Positions 11,814-26,936 of a DNA stretch of 64,000 bases are shown one piece after another. Numbering within the stretch: the first letter of the stretch is position 1; the number at the start of each line of letters is the position of its first letter. The notes beneath the pieces are model-generated. The model was given only the letters and a program-made list of their open reading frames with translations. It was not told the origin of the DNA and ran no database searches. The translations under genes were made by a program, and so were the position numbers. This DNA comes from Homarus americanus. Lineage: Eukaryota > Arthropoda > Malacostraca > Decapoda > Nephropidae. The stretch spans positions 5,098,131-5,162,130 of the forward strand of contig NW_024744357.1 in NCBI RefSeq assembly GCF_018991925.1. The letters run 5' to 3'.

Positions 11814-11876
11814 CAAAAATAATGTAATATTACCACTACCATCACTAGTATTGCAACAACTAATACGAAAACTACA

Positions 11877-11933
<57 letters not shown>

Positions 11934-12203
11934 TTTTTACAATTAGTGACCACCATCCTCCCACTATAGCCACACCTTCGCCTCCATTTTTATCACCTTA
12001 AAATTAAATATCCTAAATAAATCCAATATCAACACAGGTAATAATAACATCAATAATTAATTAATAAAATGATCATAATATTAATAATAGTAATAAGTTA
12101 ATGACAGACAGACAGGTAGACAGACACTCACCCGTCTACTCTCCTTCAGTGGGCCAGGTGTTGATGGAGTACTCTTGCTTGCACTGCCTTCAAGGACTCC
12201 CAT
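10471..12203 (-). CDS. HES family bHLH-Orange transcriptional repressor, exons 12203-12132 and 11439-10471
   Basis: A nuclear repressor of the Hairy/E(spl) class, which binds N-box and E-box DNA as a dimer, recruits Groucho/TLE, and is usually a Notch target or patterning gene. The joined protein is 346 residues. Exon 1 gives 24 residues ending KESRR. Exon 2 opens with VRKPIMEKKRRDRIN, carrying the family's basic-region proline, then the helix-loop-helix through KLEKADILELTVRYWQ (about 30-80), an Orange domain (YLTGYKQCIRVVDGLLSTC, about 108-146), a Ser/Pro/Thr-rich middle, a glutamate tract (about 308-328) and the C-terminal WRPW that binds Groucho. The 692-bp phase 0 intron sits just before the basic region, where vertebrate HES1 also has its first intron. 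The loop is about two residues longer than in HES1. The subgroup (hairy, deadpan or E(spl)-like) was not resolved. No frameshift is seen. Confidence 0.9.
11440..11730. repeat. 24-bp minisatellite in the HES intron, made of acceptor-site copies
   Basis: On the gene strand each unit contains CTCTCCCTCCGTCAG, the same polypyrimidine tract and CAG used as the real 3' splice site at 11440. About nine further units keep CCGTCAG and two carry CCGTCAT. On the plus strand nine perfect AGGTGTGA words occur. The array abuts exon 2, so the functional acceptor is its terminal unit. Confidence 0.85.
11731..11810. repeat. (GA)n microsatellite in the HES intron
   Basis: About 80 bp of GA; on the gene strand this is a (TC)n tract upstream of the acceptor-like array. 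Confidence 0.95.
11885..12025 (-). mobile_element. Truncated LINE 3' UTR with (TAG)n tail inside the HES intron
   Basis: A (CTA)n block (11885-11930) is followed by a stretch containing ATAGCCACACCTTCGCC and ATTTTTATCACCTTAA. The same arrangement follows the (CTA)n of the LINE at 7062-7253 (ATAGCCACACCTTCGCC, TTTTATTACCTTAATA). This is therefore a short 5'-truncated copy of the same LINE family, in the same orientation as the host gene. Confidence 0.7.
12026..12131. other. 5' part of the HES intron
   Basis: AT-rich intron sequence with an ACAG/GTAG tetranucleotide stretch (12105-12126) directly next to the donor. Confidence 0.6.
12132..12203 (-). CDS. HES gene exon 1 (start codon to donor)
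   Basis: The ATG at 12203-12201 has A at -3 and G at +4, and an in-frame TGA lies only three codons upstream, which fixes the start. Twenty-four codons run to CGG at 12132, followed by a GTGAGT donor (12131-12126). The splice is phase 0 and joins to the VRKPIMEKKRR exon. The peptide is short and Ser/Thr/Pro-rich, as HES N-termini often are. The exon is too short to appear as an ORF alone. Confidence 0.8.
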
Positions 12204-12230
12204 CTTCTCTCACCTCTCACTTGTACCTCA

Positions 12231-12860
12231 CCAAGGCTCCTCACTCCTCCCCAAGGCTCCTCACTCCTCCACAAGGCTCCTCACTCCTCCCCAAGGCCCT
12301 CACTGCTACAAGGCTCCTCCTCCTCCCCAGGCTCCTCCTCCTCCCAAGGCTCCTCACCTCCCTCCCCAAGGCTCCTCACTCGGCCCTCTGGCTCCTCCCC
12401 AGGCTCCTCACCCTCCCAGGCCCTCACCTCCCCAAGGCCCTCACACTCCCAAGGCTCTCACACTCCCCAGGCTCCCCTCGCCCTCTCCCAGGCTCCTCAC
12501 CCTCCAAGGCCCTCACCTCCCAGGCTCCTCACCCTCCCAAGGCTCCTCACCTCCCAAGGCTCTCCTCCCCAGGCCCTCACACCTCAAGGCTCTCCCTCAC
12601 CAAGGCCCTCACCCTCCAAGGCCCTCCTCCTTCCCAAGGCTCCTCCTCCTCCCCAAAGGCTCCTCACTCCTCCCAAGGCTCCTCATCTCCCCAAGGCTCC
12701 TCACCTCCCCAAGGCTCCTCACACCTCCCCAAGGCTCCTCACTCCTCACCAAGGCTCCTCACTCCTCCACAAGGCTCCTCACTCCTCCCAAGGCTCCTCA
12801 CTCCTCCCCAAGGCTCCTCACACCTCCCCAAGGCTCCTCACTAGTCACCACAGCCCCTCA
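12231..12860. repeat. 20-bp minisatellite (AAGGCTCCTCACTCCTCCCC)n upstream of HES
   Basis: About thirty tandem units with length variants, more degenerate between 12300 and 12650. The array begins 27 bp upstream of the HES start codon, so it occupies the 5' UTR and proximal promoter unless another 5' exon lies farther upstream. The two long plus-strand Pro/Leu/Ser frames are repeat translations. Confidence 0.9.
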
Positions 12861-12990
12861 CTCATCACACGTTTCTCTTCAATATAATACAAATTAATAT
12901 AAATACATCAGATAACTAAATAACTATATATAATTACATAACAAATTACTATAGTCTATAATAATGACGTATCTATTAACTATATATAAT
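12861..12990. other. AT-rich spacer
   Basis: Short AT-rich interval between two arrays; nothing recognised. Confidence 0.5.
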
Positions 12991-12991
12991 A

Positions 12992-13168
12992 CTGGGTTAG
13001 GTTAGGTCAGGTTAGGTAGGTTAGGTTAGGTCAGGTCAGGTTAGGTTAGGTCAGGTCAGGTTGGTTAGGTTAGGTTAGGTTAGGTTAGGTCAGGTTAGGT
13101 TAGGTTAGGTTAGGTCAGGTCAGGTTGGGTTGGGTTAGGTCAGGTCAGGTCAGGTTAGGTTAGGTATC
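12992..13168. repeat. Interstitial (TTAGG)n/(TCAGG)n array
   Basis: About 175 bp of GGTTA and GGTCA pentamers. TTAGG is the ancestral arthropod telomere repeat. The mixture with TCAGG and occasional GGTTGG shows a diverged interstitial array, not a chromosome end. Confidence 0.85.
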
Positions 13169-13210
13169 TGTATAACACAGCATATCGACGCACATGTTAG
13201 GATATTACTG

Positions 13211-13242
13211 TATGTATGTGTATGTATGTATGTATGTATGTA
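13211..13242. repeat. (GTAT)n microsatellite
   Basis: Short tetranucleotide run directly adjoining the start of the 36-bp array. Confidence 0.9.
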
Positions 13243-15645
13243 TCACTCGCGAAGATCTGGGAGTCTACACCGCCTGTGTCACTAGTGAAGATCTGGGAGT
13301 CTACACCGCCTGTGTCACTAGTGAAGATCTGGGAGTCTACACCGCCTGTGTCACTAGTGAAGATCTGGGGTCTACACCGCCTGTGTCACTAGTGAAGATC
13401 TGGGAGTCTACACCGCCTGTGTCACTAGTGAAGATCTGGGAGTCTACACCGCCTGTGTCACTAGTGAAGATCTGGGAGTCTACACCGCCTGTGTCACTAG
13501 TGAAGATCTGGGAGTCTACACCGCCTGTGTCACTAGTGAAGATCTGGGAGTCTACACCTGTGTCACTAGTGAAGATCTGGAGTCTGCACCTGTGTCACTA
13601 GTGAGAGATCTGGGAGTCTACACCGCCTGTGTCACTAGTGAAGATCTGGGGTCTACACCGCCTGTGTCACTAGTGAAGATCTGGGAGTCTACACCGCCTG
13701 TGTCACTAGTGAAGATCTGGGAGTCTACACCCCCTGTGTCACTAGTGAAGATCTGGGAGTCTACACCGCCTGTGTCACTCGTGAAGATCTGGGAGTCTAC
13801 ACCGCCTGTGTCACTCGTGAAGATCTGGGGTCTACGCCTGTGTCACTAGTGAAGATCTGGGAGTCTACACCGCCTGTGTCACTAGTGAAGATCTGGAGTC
13901 TACACCGCCTGTGTCACTAGTGAAGATCTGGGAGTCTACACCGCCTGTGTCACTCGTGAAGACCTGGGAGTCTACATCGCCTGTGTCACTAGTGAAGATC
14001 TGGGAGTCTACCGCCTGTGTCACTCGTGAAGATCTGGGAGTCTACACCGCCTGTGTCACTCGAAGACCTGGGAGTCTACATCGCCTATGTCACTAGTGAA
14101 GATCTGGGAGTCTACACCGCCTGTGTCACTCGTGAAGATCTGGGAGTCTACACCGCCTGTGTCACTAGTGAAGATCTGGGGTCTACACCGCCTGTGTCAC
14201 TAGTGAAGATCTGGGAGTCTACACCTGCCTGTGTCACTAGTGAAGATCTGGGAGTCTACACCGCCTGTGTCACTAGTGAAGATCTGGGAGTCTACACCGC
14301 CTGTGTCACTAGTGAAGATCTGGGAGTCTACACCGCCTGTGTCACTAATGAAGATCTGGGAGTCTACACCGCCTGTGTCACTAATGAAGATCTGGAGTCT
14401 ACACCGCCTGTGTCACTCGTGAAGATCTGGGAGTCTACACCGCCTGTGTCACTAGTGAAGATCTGGGAGTCTACACCGCCTGTGTCACTAGTGAAGATCT
14501 GGAGTCTACACCGCCTGTGTCACTAGTGAAGATCTGGGAGTCTACACCGCCTGTGTCACTAGTGAAGATCTGGGAGTCTACAGCACCTGTGTCACTAGTG
14601 AAGATCTGGGAGTCTACACCGCCTGTGTCACTAGTGAAGATCTGGAGTCTACACCGCCTGTCACTAGTGAAGATCTGGGAGTCTACACCGCCTGTGTCAC
14701 TAGTGAAGATCTGGGAGTCTACACCGCCTGTGTCACTAGTGAAGATCTGGGGTCTACACCGCCTGTGTCACTAGTGAAGATCTGGGGTCTACACGCCTGT
14801 GTCACTAGTGAAGATCTGGGAGTCTACCGCCTGTGTCACTAGTGAAGATCTGGGAGTCTACACCGCCTGTGTCACTAGTGAAGATCTGGGAGTCTACACC
14901 GCCTGTCACTAGTGAAGATCTGGGGTCTACACCGCTGTACTAGTGAAGATCTGGGAGTCTACACCGCCTGTCACTTGTGAAGATCTGGGAGTCTGCACCG
15001 CCTGTGTCACTAGTGAAGACCTGGGAGTCTACCGCCTGTGTCACTAGTGAAGATCTGGGAGTCTACACCGCCTGTGTCACTAGTGAAGATCTGGGGTCTA
15101 CACCGCCTGTGTCACTAGTGAAGATCTGGGAGTCTACACCGCCTGTGTCACTTGTGAAGATCTGGGAGTCTGCACCGCCTGTGTCACTAGTGAATCTGGG
15201 AGTCTACCGCCTGTGTCACTAGTGAAGATCTGGGAGTCTACACCGCCTGTGTCACTTGTGAAGATCTGGGAGTCTGCACCGCCTGTGTCACTAGTGAAGA
15301 CCTGGGGTCTACACCGCCTGTGTCACTAGTGAAGATCTGGGAGTCTACCGCCTGTGTCACTAGTGAAGATCTGGGAGTCTACACCGCCTGTGTCACTAGT
15401 GAAGATCTGGGAGTCTACACCGCCTGTGTCACTTGTGAAGATCTGGGAGTCTACCGCCTGTGTCACTAGTGAAGATCTGGGAGTCTACACCGCCTGTGTC
15501 ACTAGTGAAGATCTGGAGTCTACACCTGCTGTGTCACTAGTGAAGATCTGGGAGTCTACACCGCCTGTGTCACTAGTGAAGATCTGGGAGTCTACACCGC
15601 CTGTGTCACTAGTGAAGATCTGGGAGTCTACACCGCCTGTGCCAT
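13243..15645. repeat. 36-bp satellite array, roughly 65-70 units
   Basis: Each unit contains the perfect 10-bp palindrome TCACTAGTGA, one A, then AGATCTGGGAGTCTACACC and GCCTGTG. Variants TCACTCGTGA, TCACTTGTGA and TCACTAATGA alter mainly the centre. Length variants lose 2 bp (CTGGGGTC), 1 bp (CTGGAGTC), or 4-6 bp in the ACACC block. Two plus frames stay open over many units as 12-residue repeats (VSLVKIWESTPP), but the indels break them repeatedly, so no gene is called. Confidence 0.95.
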
Positions 15646-16685
15646 AACTAAGACTCGCACCACTAGAGCTCCTTCGTCAGCAGAAAGACTCACCGAGACA
15701 GACAACTCTACTGAAGAAGGTAACTTGACTACACCACACAACCTGTCCTTATGCCTCACTCACGCCGCCTCTGGGTCCAGGATGTGTGTGTGGAGGAGTC
15801 ACGCTTCAGTACCCACCTGCACACGACCACCACACGACCGTCGACCACTGCTTCACGCGCACACACGAACCTCTTATCCCTCAGACTATCGGCAGGTTTT
15901 AAAAATCATCATCAAACTTTAACTTCTCTTTTTTCCCTATTGATATAAATCCTTAACTACATAATTGATATAAACTTTGATGTTATTTAAGTGTTCTCAA
16001 ATGTTATAAATAGGTAGGAACTAAGTAAGAAGTTAGTTAAATGAGGTAAATTTATTTGAACACATTTCGGCGCCTCAGGTAAGCACCATAGTGGGATCAT
16101 CTAGAACAACAAAGCACAGAGTAATTTGCAGCTCACTTCCGCTTTCCTCGTTTCCTATTGGTTGGTTGTTTTTATGTCATCTATACTCTGATTGGCTGGA
16201 GGTTTAGGGCAGGGAAATTAGTGGTTTAACCTCAGAAATGTTCCTGTAAATCACCAGAATATTTTTATTTTTTTGGTTTTTCAAGATTTAAAACATTGAA
16301 CAATACCACACGAGTTAGGGGTCTATACCTTACTGTTAATAATGCATAATTACCATCTAGAGTTTGTTAAATTATCTCGTTAAATAATAAACTTCATGTT
16401 AAAACGTTAATAAAACCACTTGGGTAGCTGACTTATAATTAGCGTTTAAAATCTAAGAGACATTAATTAGAGAAAAGTCTTATGATCTCTGTGTACTGTA
16501 CGTGTGCCGTTTAGTATAAGACCTTGTTACCTGTACTCAGAGACCTTACCTGTTGAGCCTAATTAACATAATTATAACAAGTCTTACCTGAAGTCTTATA
16601 GTAATGGAGGGAAAGTGATTAATCATTGTCAATAATTAATCACTAATTTAAATGGTTTATTTTTTTTATTAATTTGGGAAAAAAG
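15646..16685. other. Unique non-coding sequence
   Basis: AT-rich from 15900 onward. Two inverted CCAAT boxes (ATTGG) at 16157-16161 and 16191-16195 sit about 34 bp apart in a slightly GC-richer stretch. No exon was recognised near them. Confidence 0.5.
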
Positions 16686-16765
16686 TTAAATGGGAAAAGA
16701 GTTAAATGGGAAAAAAGTTAAATGGGTAAAAAAGTTAAATGGGAAAAAAGTTAAACGGGAAAAAA
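16686..16765. repeat. 16-bp repeat (GGGAAAAAAGTTAAAT)n
   Basis: Five to six tandem units with small A-run length differences. Confidence 0.9.
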
Positions 16766-17160
16766 ATTTGTTATTATATATTAAATTAAGAAGATAAAAA
16801 ATGTGGTACTTGGTGTTATCATAAATGAGTTACCTTAATTTGTCATTGTTATTATTGTAATTAATTGATATAAACAATAACTTGGATAACTAGTGATATA
16901 AAATGGTGGGTGTTCTATTCTCACCTGGCGATCATTATTTGTTAATTACTCTCTGTCTGTCTGTCTCTCTGTCTGTCTGTCTGTCTGTCTCGATCCCTTT
17001 CACTATCCATCTCTCTCCTCTCTAATTCCCTCTCCCTTTCTCTCTCTCATCTCTCCTCTCTCACTTACACACACAGGTGAGGGAGGGAGGGAGGGAAGAG
17101 GGGGAGGGAGGAGGGAGGAGGGGGAGGGAGAAACACGTGGTGGAGAGTTCAAAGTTGTCG
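16766..17160. other. AT-rich sequence, (TCTG)n and purine/pyrimidine tracts
   Basis: (TCTG)n at about 16950-16990, a CT-rich tract to 17065, then GGGAGG-rich sequence at about 17078-17130. No gene seen. Confidence 0.6.
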
Positions 17161-17164
17161 CCGC

Positions 17165-17575
17165 ATCCGTTGCCTTAAGGGATGGTGGTAGTGGAGGCCA
17201 GGGGGAAGGAGGCCAAGTGAAGGAGGCCAAGGGATGGTAGAGGGTAGGGGAAAAAAGACCAGGGGGAAGAAGGCCAGAGGTTGGTGGAGGCCAGGGAGTG
17301 TTGGAGGCCATAGAGCAGTGGAGGCCAGGGAATGGTGGATGCCAAAGGAGTGGAGGCCAGGAGGTGGTAGAGGCCAGGTGGTGGTTGTGGTGGAGGCCAG
17401 GGTGATTGCTGTGGAGGCCAGGGAGTGGTAGAGGCCAGGTGGTGGTTGCGGTGGAGGCCAGGCTGGTTGTGGTGGTGGAGGCCAAGATTATTGCTGTGGA
17501 GGCCAGGGAGATTATGGTGGAGGCCAGTGTGGTTGTGATGGAGGCCTGTGGGTGGTTGTGGTGGAGGAGGCCAAC
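17165..17575. repeat. GGAGGCCAGG-based degenerate minisatellite
   Basis: GAGGCCAGG or close variants recur about twenty times at irregular spacing of about 15-30 bp with GTGGTTGTGGT linkers. The long minus-strand frame rich in His, Pro and Thr is a repeat translation. Confidence 0.85.
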
Positions 17576-19123
17576 GTAATTGTATAACCCTGTTGTATAC
17601 TTGTATCTTTCTTGCATAAAAAACTAAAATAAAACCTCCGGAATTTTCTTAACGAATCAAAATAACAAACCATAACTTAATATAACAACATTTACGACAC
17701 AATTTAACATTCATTCAGTAGACGTTATATGAAACAACTAGTGTAACCAATTCAATGTTAACTTAACTTAACTAGCACTTTATACACACACAAACCAAAC
17801 GCAACAATTTACTTGAGTTTGCGTTAAGAATCGTTTTCTATGATGATTGTAGGGTAATCTTATATATTTAGGACACTTGGAACACCTGTAATTAGTCATA
17901 AGACAACAGGTACAGTACACTTGTAACTAACAAATATTTCATTATATCCCATTAAACTTTTGGTATTGGTCTAATGTTTTATTTAAGAGGTGTAATAAAC
18001 ATCTTGAAGAGTTACCCCTTAATATATCAAAATAACATAGTTTCCCTTATAAGTTTTCTTTTAGATCAGCATTAGAGAAAACGAAATATTTCTTGGCTGA
18101 CTAAACTATTCTGGTATATCTGTTGATCTGTACCTGAGGATTCCATTGAAAAAATATCTAATAGTATCATATTATCTGGAATACTTACGTTTGACAGTTT
18201 TAAGATAAAGTGACTCGTTATGAATAAATGATCAAGGCATCTTAACCAACCAGAAGTTTGTACCCGAGTGAGGAAAGTACTAGGAATTTTATGATACAAT
18301 ACTCGTAAAAAAATATCTATTTTACGTTGGGTGTGAGTTGTTCCATTCTATTGTTGACGAGGTGACAAATCTATTACCCAATCTGGTAGTTAATATGTGT
18401 ATCTAAGTCACAATAACAAAAACATTAGTGGTCACTGGGGTAATATATTGTAGTGGACGTAAAAACTTGTAATGGAAATTTCATTGTTAAAATACGACTC
18501 GAAATAATGAAATTTCTATAAAAGATGTTAATGAATTTTTAAAAGAAACATTCAGAATAAATTTAACATAAAAATATGAATAATTTGTTCTAAATAAAGT
18601 TATAAACAGAAACGAAAATTATGTATTAAATTATTTTTATTTATTTTATAGAGAAATTCTTAATATTTTATCTTTACTGAATCATCGAAAAAAAAGTCTA
18701 AATTAAAAACTATATATTCAAATTTGTGGATTATTTTGGATAATTCTGTATTTTAAAATAACCAAAACAAGCTTAGTTTTTGCTGGTTAATAATTACTAC
18801 TGTATAATTATCAATCAATTATACACAACATATTTTAGTTGTTGTAAAGTAACACGGTAACAACAACAAACTCAGTACACCTCAACAAATTCCTAAGTTA
18901 CCCTCTAACATCTAAACAACTAATCTAACTCACAATAAACTACAGGATAATTCAATATCTACATAAAGTTCAAAATATCTACGGTACAAGAGTTTTAATA
19001 TATTCTTGCAACACTACATTAAATTTCTACTCAGGGCAAACGATCAGCCAACCCGTGTGATATTGGTACAGGGTTCAGAGCCAAGGTGACGAACAGAGTA
19101 AGTAGAGAGTTATATAAATAAAC
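17576..19123. other. AT-rich unique sequence
   Basis: About 1.5 kb with no tandem structure. A 75-codon minus frame (18072-18299) was examined for reverse transcriptase similarity and not accepted. No RNA gene or splice-supported exon was found. Confidence 0.5.
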
Positions 19124-19126
19124 ATG

Positions 19127-19180
<54 letters not shown>

Positions 19181-19266
19181 CCCTCGTTCAATCTCTGTTT
19201 ATTTACTTAATTTCCTCTCTGTGGCCCATTTTTATCCGTCTCCTGCCCACCTCGTTCAATATATCT

Positions 19267-19352
<86 letters not shown>
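19124..19352. repeat. Two (TG)n microsatellites
   Basis: (TG)n at about 19124-19178 and 19268-19352, separated by about 90 bp of unique sequence. Confidence 0.95.
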
Positions 19353-19356
<4 letters not shown>

Positions 19357-19442
19357 TTATGGTCTGTCGTTTATTTAATTATGTTTGGCTGTTGGTGTAC
19401 ATAATAGTATTTGTTCGTGTGTAGTTATGGTATGATTATTAC

Positions 19443-19559
19443 CGTACATACATACATACACACATACATACATACATACATACATACATACATACAAACG
19501 GACCCATAACATATACACACTCGCAGGCATATATAAAAACACACACACACAGACACACG

Positions 19560-19622
<63 letters not shown>
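19443..19622. repeat. (CATA)n and (CA)n microsatellites
   Basis: (ACAT)n at about 19445-19495 and (CA)n at about 19565-19622. The (CA)n is complementary to the (TG)n tracts 200-450 bp upstream. Confidence 0.95.
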
Positions 19623-19626
<4 letters not shown>

Positions 19627-20127
19627 ACATACAAACACCCACAAACATGACACTTGGAGGAAAATAAATCAACTTGTTTACCTGTTCGGGTAAATATCTG
19701 TCTCTCCCTCTCTACCTGACCTCAATACATCGTTGTAAAAGAACTCGCTAATAAAAATGACTTATGAGGAAAGTTTAACAGCAATCGAGATCCCGTGTAG
19801 GTGTCGCGTCCTTTGGCTTGTGACTCTTCTTGTTATGAGCACCTCGGAGGCTCGCCTGGGAAAAAGAAGATGAATTTCCCTTCATGACTTCTAAATGGGA
19901 GGAACATGTAAAGGATATTGGATCTGGCGTTGGAGTCTCACCTGGGGAAAAAATAATAACAATGGGATCTTATTTGGTGATATTCCTAGAGTTAAAAATT
20001 AATTAGAAACTCTCCTAGGAAAAAAAATCCGTGGGATATAGGGTGGAAAACTGAAACTGGATAAGCTTGGAGGAGGATCTGACTGACCTACTTTCATTAT
20101 CCAGATCCGAAAATTCTTGGTCAAGGG

Positions 20128-20158
<31 letters not shown>

Positions 20159-20282
20159 AGGTGTAAATGGTGGGCGATTAATCACCTGAGTCGCGTCAAT
20201 ACAGGTAAGGGATGTCATTAATCAGAAGCAGCTCATGAAACCTCGAGTGTCACTTGGGTTAGATCAGCAATTCCACCTGGGC
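19623..20282. other. Non-coding sequence with weak internal repetition
   Basis: Words of the type GGAG-CTC-CCTGGGAAAA recur near 19850, 19935 and 20010, suggesting a very diverged tandem origin. A short (TC)n lies at about 20127-20155. No gene found. Confidence 0.45.
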
Positions 20283-20468
20283 CTCGAAAATATTAACTGG
20301 TCCTCGAGAGTACTAACTGGTCCTCGAGAGTACTAACTGGTCCTCGAGAGTACTAACTGGGCCTCGAGAGTATTAACTGGTCCTCGAGAGTACTAACTGG
20401 TCCTCGAGAGTACTAACTGGTCCTCGAGAGTACTAACTGGTCCTCGAGAGTACTAACTGGTCCTCGCG
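20283..20468. repeat. 20-bp minisatellite (TCCTCGAGAGTACTAACTGG)n
   Basis: Nine near-perfect units, each with the CTCGAG palindrome. The first and last are diverged. Confidence 0.95.
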
Positions 20469-20689
20469 AAGTAAATTGGCCTTCAGTATCATGATTCACA
20501 CGATTCATTGATACCAAGATCCCAATTCTCTCAAAGATTCAGACAATTCAGTGGCACCAGAGCAATGATTCTTTCCTGACCTCAAAAAACTTAAGGCAAC
20601 AGAAAATATAATCAGTCTCGTGGTAAAGTCAGAGAGTTATTTAGTAACCATTTTGTGCACCATGTGAGTCTCTTGAGTTATGGGAGACA
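20469..20689. other. Unique spacer
   Basis: Short interval between two arrays with no recognised feature. Confidence 0.5.
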
Positions 20690-21190
20690 GTTAAATACAG
20701 TCTAATAACTCCACCAGTTAAGGAGAATGAGAGTGGGTTACATGATCCACTTAAAGGAGTAGAAATGGGTGATACGAACCAGTTAAATACAGTCTACTAA
20801 CCCCATACAGTTAAGGGAGATGAAAAGGGGCTATTCTAGACTGTTAAAGGGGTGAAAATGGGTGATTCCAACCAGTTAAATACAGTCTACTAACCCCATA
20901 CAGTTAAGGGAGATGAAAAGGGGCTATTCTAGACTGTTAAAGGGGTGAAAATGGGTGATTCCAACCTGTTAAATACAGCCTACTAACCCCATACAGTTAA
21001 GGGAGATGAAAAGGGGCTATTCTAGACTATTAAAGGGGTGAAAATGGGTTAGACTAGACAGTTAAATACAGTCTACTAACCCCATACAGTTAAGGGAGAT
21101 GAAAAGGGGCTATTCTAGACTGTTAAAGGGGTGAAAATGGGTTAGACTAGACAGTTAAATACAGTCTACTAACCCCATACAGTTAAGGGG
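20690..21190. repeat. 93-bp tandem repeat, about 5.5 units
   Basis: The word GTTAAATACAG starts at 20690, 20782, 20875, 20968, 21061 and 21154, giving steps of 92, 93, 93, 93 and 93. Each unit also contains AACCCCATACAGTTAAGG and GGGGCTATTCTAGAC. The first unit is the most diverged. Confidence 0.9.
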
Positions 21191-21351
21191 AAGGAAATAC
21201 ATCAACATATGCACCTCGTGAGAGTCTCTGCCTCCCACAGCTGTTGAGGGACCTGGGCTGTTTTATCTCCGGAGTAATTCAGTGAGATGTATCACCGTTT
21301 TCGCTTCGTTGGACTAGATGGTCTACCTACCTTTGAGGGACGTGTGTGTGT

Positions 21352-21352
<1 letters not shown>

Positions 21353-21401
<49 letters not shown>
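21353..21401. repeat. (GA)n microsatellite at the edge of the assembly gap
   Basis: About 48 bp of GA running directly into the N block, a common cause of assembly breaks. Confidence 0.95.
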
Positions 21402-21500
21402 NNNNNNNNNNNNNNNNNNNNNNNNNNNNNNNNNNNNNNNNNNNNNNNNNNNNNNNNNNNNNNNNNNNNNNNNNNNNNNNNNNNNNNNNNNNNNNNNNNN
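21402..21500. other. Assembly gap (99 N)
   Basis: Unknown bases. The true gap length cannot be inferred. Confidence 1.
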
Positions 21501-26190
<4,690 letters not shown>

Positions 26191-26525
26191 CAAATATAAA
26201 AAAAATCTCATATCTCTTTTTCTGCCTCACCACTGCCAATCGGCAACCCTGCCTCAGCAACCACTGCCGCTCTCAACCCAACCACTGCCACCACCACTGC
26301 ACTCTCAGCAACCACTGCTCACCACCCCCACCCTCCCACCTCCCACCCACCCACCCCCTCAACAGCCACTGCCTCAACAGCCACTGCCATCTCAACCCAG
26401 CCACCATCTCAGCAACCTCCACCCACCCACCTCAACAGCCACCCACCCACCTCAACTCCCTGCACCTCAGCTACTCAGCCAACCATCCATTGCTCTGCCC
26501 AGGCTGCAGCCTCAGCCACCCACCA
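26191..26525. repeat. C-rich degenerate repeat (CTCAACAGCCACTGC-like)
   Basis: From about 26225 to 26520 the words CCACTGCC, CTCAGCAACC and CACCCACC recur with irregular spacing. Frames are compositional. Confidence 0.7.
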
Positions 26526-26905
26526 CAGCCTGGGGATCAGGAGGATAGAATCTGGTTCCTGAGGTACGCAGAAAATAATGGCTCCGCATCTCCCCTGCTT
26601 CTTCTTCTTCTTCGCTAACCTGCTTCTTCTTCGTCGCTGGTTTGCAGACAACATCGTTGACCAAAACAGGTCAAGAGGTCACCAGCATTGCTCTCTGGGT
26701 CGATCGTTGGGTCATCCCACCGCAATTGGTTGCCGAAAGTCGACCATCTGTTATGTCAATAATATGAAATATAAACAATAAATTTACCGCCGCAGGCAGA
26801 TGATGACCAGGTAGCAGCAGCCATCAGCCAGCATGTGTGTGTGTGTGTGTGTGTGTGACAATGTGTGTGTGTATTATGTAAAATGAGTATGTAAGCCAAT
26901 AATAA

Positions 26906-26936
<31 letters not shown>

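Noticed and set aside
12101..12897. Two long Pro/Leu/Ser plus frames
   Set aside because: They are translations of the 20-bp minisatellite antisense to HES exon 1.
13243..15645. CRISPR-like array
   Set aside because: Units are contiguous with no unique spacers, the context is eukaryotic, and no associated nuclease gene exists.
18072..18299. Possible Penelope-like reverse transcriptase fragment (HFILKLSNVSIPDN)
   Set aside because: Only a loose resemblance to one motif, with no neighbouring catalytic block in any frame.
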